NCBI GenBank assembly: GCA_002337145.1
Contig: DDFK01000002.1
Coordinates: 1,612,868 to 1,676,867, forward strand
Length of the DNA: 64,000 nucleotides
DNA from: Chitinophagaceae bacterium UBA1930
GTDB taxonomy: Bacteria > Bacteroidota > Bacteroidia > Chitinophagales > Chitinophagaceae
Direction: 5' to 3'
The notes under the pieces: model-generated
Seen by the model: only the letters and a program-made list of their open reading frames with translations
Told to the model about the DNA's origin: nothing
Database searches by the model: none
In this document: positions 63,201-64,000 of the stretch, piece by piece
Numbering within the stretch: the first letter of the stretch is position 1
Layout: the number at the start of each line of letters is the position of its first letter
Translations under genes and position numbers: made by a program

Positions 63201-63851
63201 TTTGATGCAGAAGATAACACCAATAAATTCATCAACAATACATCGCTGCTGCATACCTACGACAGCAGCACTTTGGCCAAAGACAAAACATTTGCAGGTC
63301 TTGTGTTGAACTTTATTAAAGACGACCGTAACAACAAACTATTACCAACAGAAGGTGGTTACATCAACCTGAAAATTTCGGGCTATACCGGGCTCAACCA
63401 ATATTCAAAATCGTTTATACAGATTGTACCCGAACTAGCCATTTACAAAAGCCTAGACAAACAGTCCTCCATTGTTTTTGCAAACAGGATTGGTGGCGGC
63501 ATCGGCATTGGCCAAACAACATTCTATCAATCCATGTTTCTTGGCGGGCACGAAAACCTGCTTGGTTACAAGCAATACCGTTTTGCAGGGAAAAGCATGT
63601 TATACAACAACACCGAGCTACGCATTAAACTGGCCAATATAGGTAGCTACATACTGCCTGGGCAGCTTGGCGTGGTTGGATTGTTTGATGTGGGTAAGGT
63701 TTGGGCTGCAGGATACAACAGCAATACATGGCATACCGGCGCCGGCGGTGGAATATATTTTGCACCGGCACAGATTGCAGTGGTGCAATTAATAGCCGCC
63801 AATTCAAGCGAAGGCTGGTACCCATACCTTACACTGGGTTTTAGGTTTTAA
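60246..63851 (+). CDS. Three-part outer-membrane protein: metallophosphoesterase, kinase-like region, beta-barrel
   Basis: The 1201-residue protein has a signal peptide (about 1-20). Residues 25-330 form a calcineurin-like phosphoesterase with the full metal-binding set: GDAG (31-34), GDN (62-64), GNHDW (104-108), ASHHPF (204-209) and GHEHG (286-290). Residues about 430-700 contain GDWDRHEDQ (573-581) and AVPRDRDQVF (597-606), which look like the catalytic and metal-binding loops of atypical kinases of the HipA/PI3K/CotH kind; this is inference. Residues about 800-1201 form an Omp85/BamA-like barrel ending in LTLGFRF. It is the fourth gene of the ppk1 operon; polyphosphate or phosphoester turnover at the cell surface is a guess. 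Confidence 0.85.
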   Translation: MKKIIGCIVSLLLLLAANAQDSIRYRVIFIGDAGEIDKGQQAVIPNASMQIIKGRTTVLYLGDNIYPTGMGLPGSKEEERTKQILQSQYKPMRANGAPVYFIPGNHDWDRMGPQGLAKIKRQWAYLEEQKDSLLKMVPANGCPDPVEINLSDSLVIIAFDSEWWLFTHNKNNPDADCSCNTKKDIAEKIQELVYKNRYKVILLASHHPFQSYGHHGGYYSLKDHLFPLTAANRNLYIPMPIIGSLYPLLRSTFVNPEDAAHPLYKEMIKQIDGAFEGFPNLVHVAGHEHGLQFIKDKQVQVVSGAGAKEAFVKKGKHALFAETAPGFVTADLLANNNMRFTYYTFKDSTPTIAFTYTQPYTSVKAMEDSSFACSIVYKDSIAIQANANFDNVSGIHRLLFGENYRKEWSAKTNLPIIRISTIKGGLVPIQRGGGHQSKSLRLKDRNGKEWVLRTVNKNAEILLPEQLRETVAKNILIDATSAQHPYSALVVPVLANAARVPHANPMIGFVIPDEALGIYNKDFMNTVCLLEEREPAGKSDNSLKMFKELKRDNDNSFDSSLFLRARLLDLFIGDWDRHEDQWRWIAEKDGKDKKYKAVPRDRDQVFHVDDGIIPTTASRPWIAPFLHDFDGKIKQVNAFFTESNTLNKNFLNQFSYEEWMRTTNEFVAAMTDSVLEKALQQLPETSIKIGYAKLLQQLKKRRNNLPAAMEKYYYFLNKVVDIQTSDKNELVTINDAPNNGLQVTIKKINKDGKIKDELFNRVFYPIVTKEIRLYISNGDDSIAINNHSTIKLRIIGGKGDKAYNVIASSKEIELYDREHKALFAGNLSKLNKHLSDDNANTAYIPTNPYNKIIPSIAVGYNIDDGIMLGLGIKFVNQGFRKSPYSSVQQFSFKHSFSSEAFNFKFHSEWLKSIGKADATIDAKALAPDNTQNFFGLGNNTPFNKTGDYNRYYRARFALYQIDPALRWRSNKTISVSIGPSFQYYRFDAEDNTNKFINNTSLLHTYDSSTLAKDKTFAGLVLNFIKDDRNNKLLPTEGGYINLKISGYTGLNQYSKSFIQIVPELAIYKSLDKQSSIVFANRIGGGIGIGQTTFYQSMFLGGHENLLGYKQYRFAGKSMLYNNTELRIKLANIGSYILPGQLGVVGLFDVGKVWAAGYNSNTWHTGAGGGIYFAPAQIAVVQLIAANSSEGWYPYLTLGFRF

Positions 63852-63890
63852 GTGTTAAAACAAATAGTAGACAACAGAAAAAGTGAACAG

Positions 63891-64000
63891 ATGAAACAGA
63901 TTTTACAAAAGACAAAGGAACATATACAATCGTCCAACTTTCCCATATCGCAACTTTCGTTCAGGCCCTTGTACAATTTCCTGCAAAAGAAAATTGCATC
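63891..64000 (+). CDS. Start of an unidentified gene, cut by the window edge
   Basis: An ATG 39 bp after the previous stop opens a frame of 36 codons that is still open at the right edge. It begins MKQILQKTKEHIQSS and has no signal peptide. Its length is too short to name a family. The spacing suggests it may belong to the ppk1 operon. Confidence 0.5.
   Translation, partial: MKQILQKTKEHIQSSNFPISQLSFRPLYNFLQKKIA

Overview
The window comes from a Bacteroidota genome, most likely a member of Chitinophagaceae or a close relative (inference, no 16S in view). The signs are a SusC/SusD pair, type IX secretion C-terminal sorting domains, DUF1573 and DUF3347 lipoproteins, a lipoprotein-type TamA next to TamB, a long NusB, near absence of Shine-Dalgarno sequences, and promoters of the TTTG / TAnnTTTG type. 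The best promoter example stands before tRNA-Ala(GGC).

Region 1 (1-13000, minus strand) is an alginate/uronate utilisation locus. A short unit encodes KduI and a secreted parallel beta-helix protein with a T9SS tail. A longer unit encodes a FadR-type GntR regulator, SusC, SusD, a PL6 lyase, a PL17 lyase and a KdgF-like cupin that runs off the left edge. Three TTGGTNNACCAA-type palindromes exactly 15 bp apart lie on the predicted promoter of the longer unit. They match the known UxuR/ExuR operator form, so the regulator is probably a uronate-responsive autorepressor of the locus.

Region 2 (13100-25600) is mixed. It holds a large T9SS-exported protein, a small membrane protein, a c-type cytochrome, a glycine-zipper lipoprotein, a transglutaminase-like membrane protein, a repeat-rich stretch ahead of a frameshifted XRE regulator, a membrane protein, an 18-codon ORF with a perfect Shine-Dalgarno, dnaK, a DUF3347 lipoprotein, an ABC-F ATPase and tRNA-Ala.

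Region 3 (25600-34000) centres on cyanophycin: cyanophycinase and cyanophycin synthetase flank a two-domain OmpA protein and a caspase/EF-hand/TPR protein. A PAS histidine-kinase-like protein without an ATPase domain lies to the left. A frameshifted four-helix-bundle gene within imperfect inverted repeats lies to the right.

Region 4 (34000-55900) is mainly housekeeping and envelope genes: nusB, a DUF1573 lipoprotein, yajC, a 1-Cys peroxiredoxin, mltG, a BrkB-family protein, a redoxin, a LuxE-like protein, a UbiA-like protein, an M42 peptidase, three unknown membrane proteins, a K+-dependent type membrane pyrophosphatase, tamA-like and tamB.

Region 5 (56000-64000, plus strand) is a tight probable operon: an HD hydrolase fused to a Pycsar-effector-type transmembrane domain, polyphosphate kinase, an SdiA-regulated-type beta-propeller lipoprotein, a 1201-residue protein joining a metallophosphoesterase, a kinase-like region and an outer-membrane barrel, and the start of one more gene. 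This operon and the operator array in region 1 are the most interesting parts of the window. No CRISPR array, insertion sequence, prophage or recognised defence island was seen.
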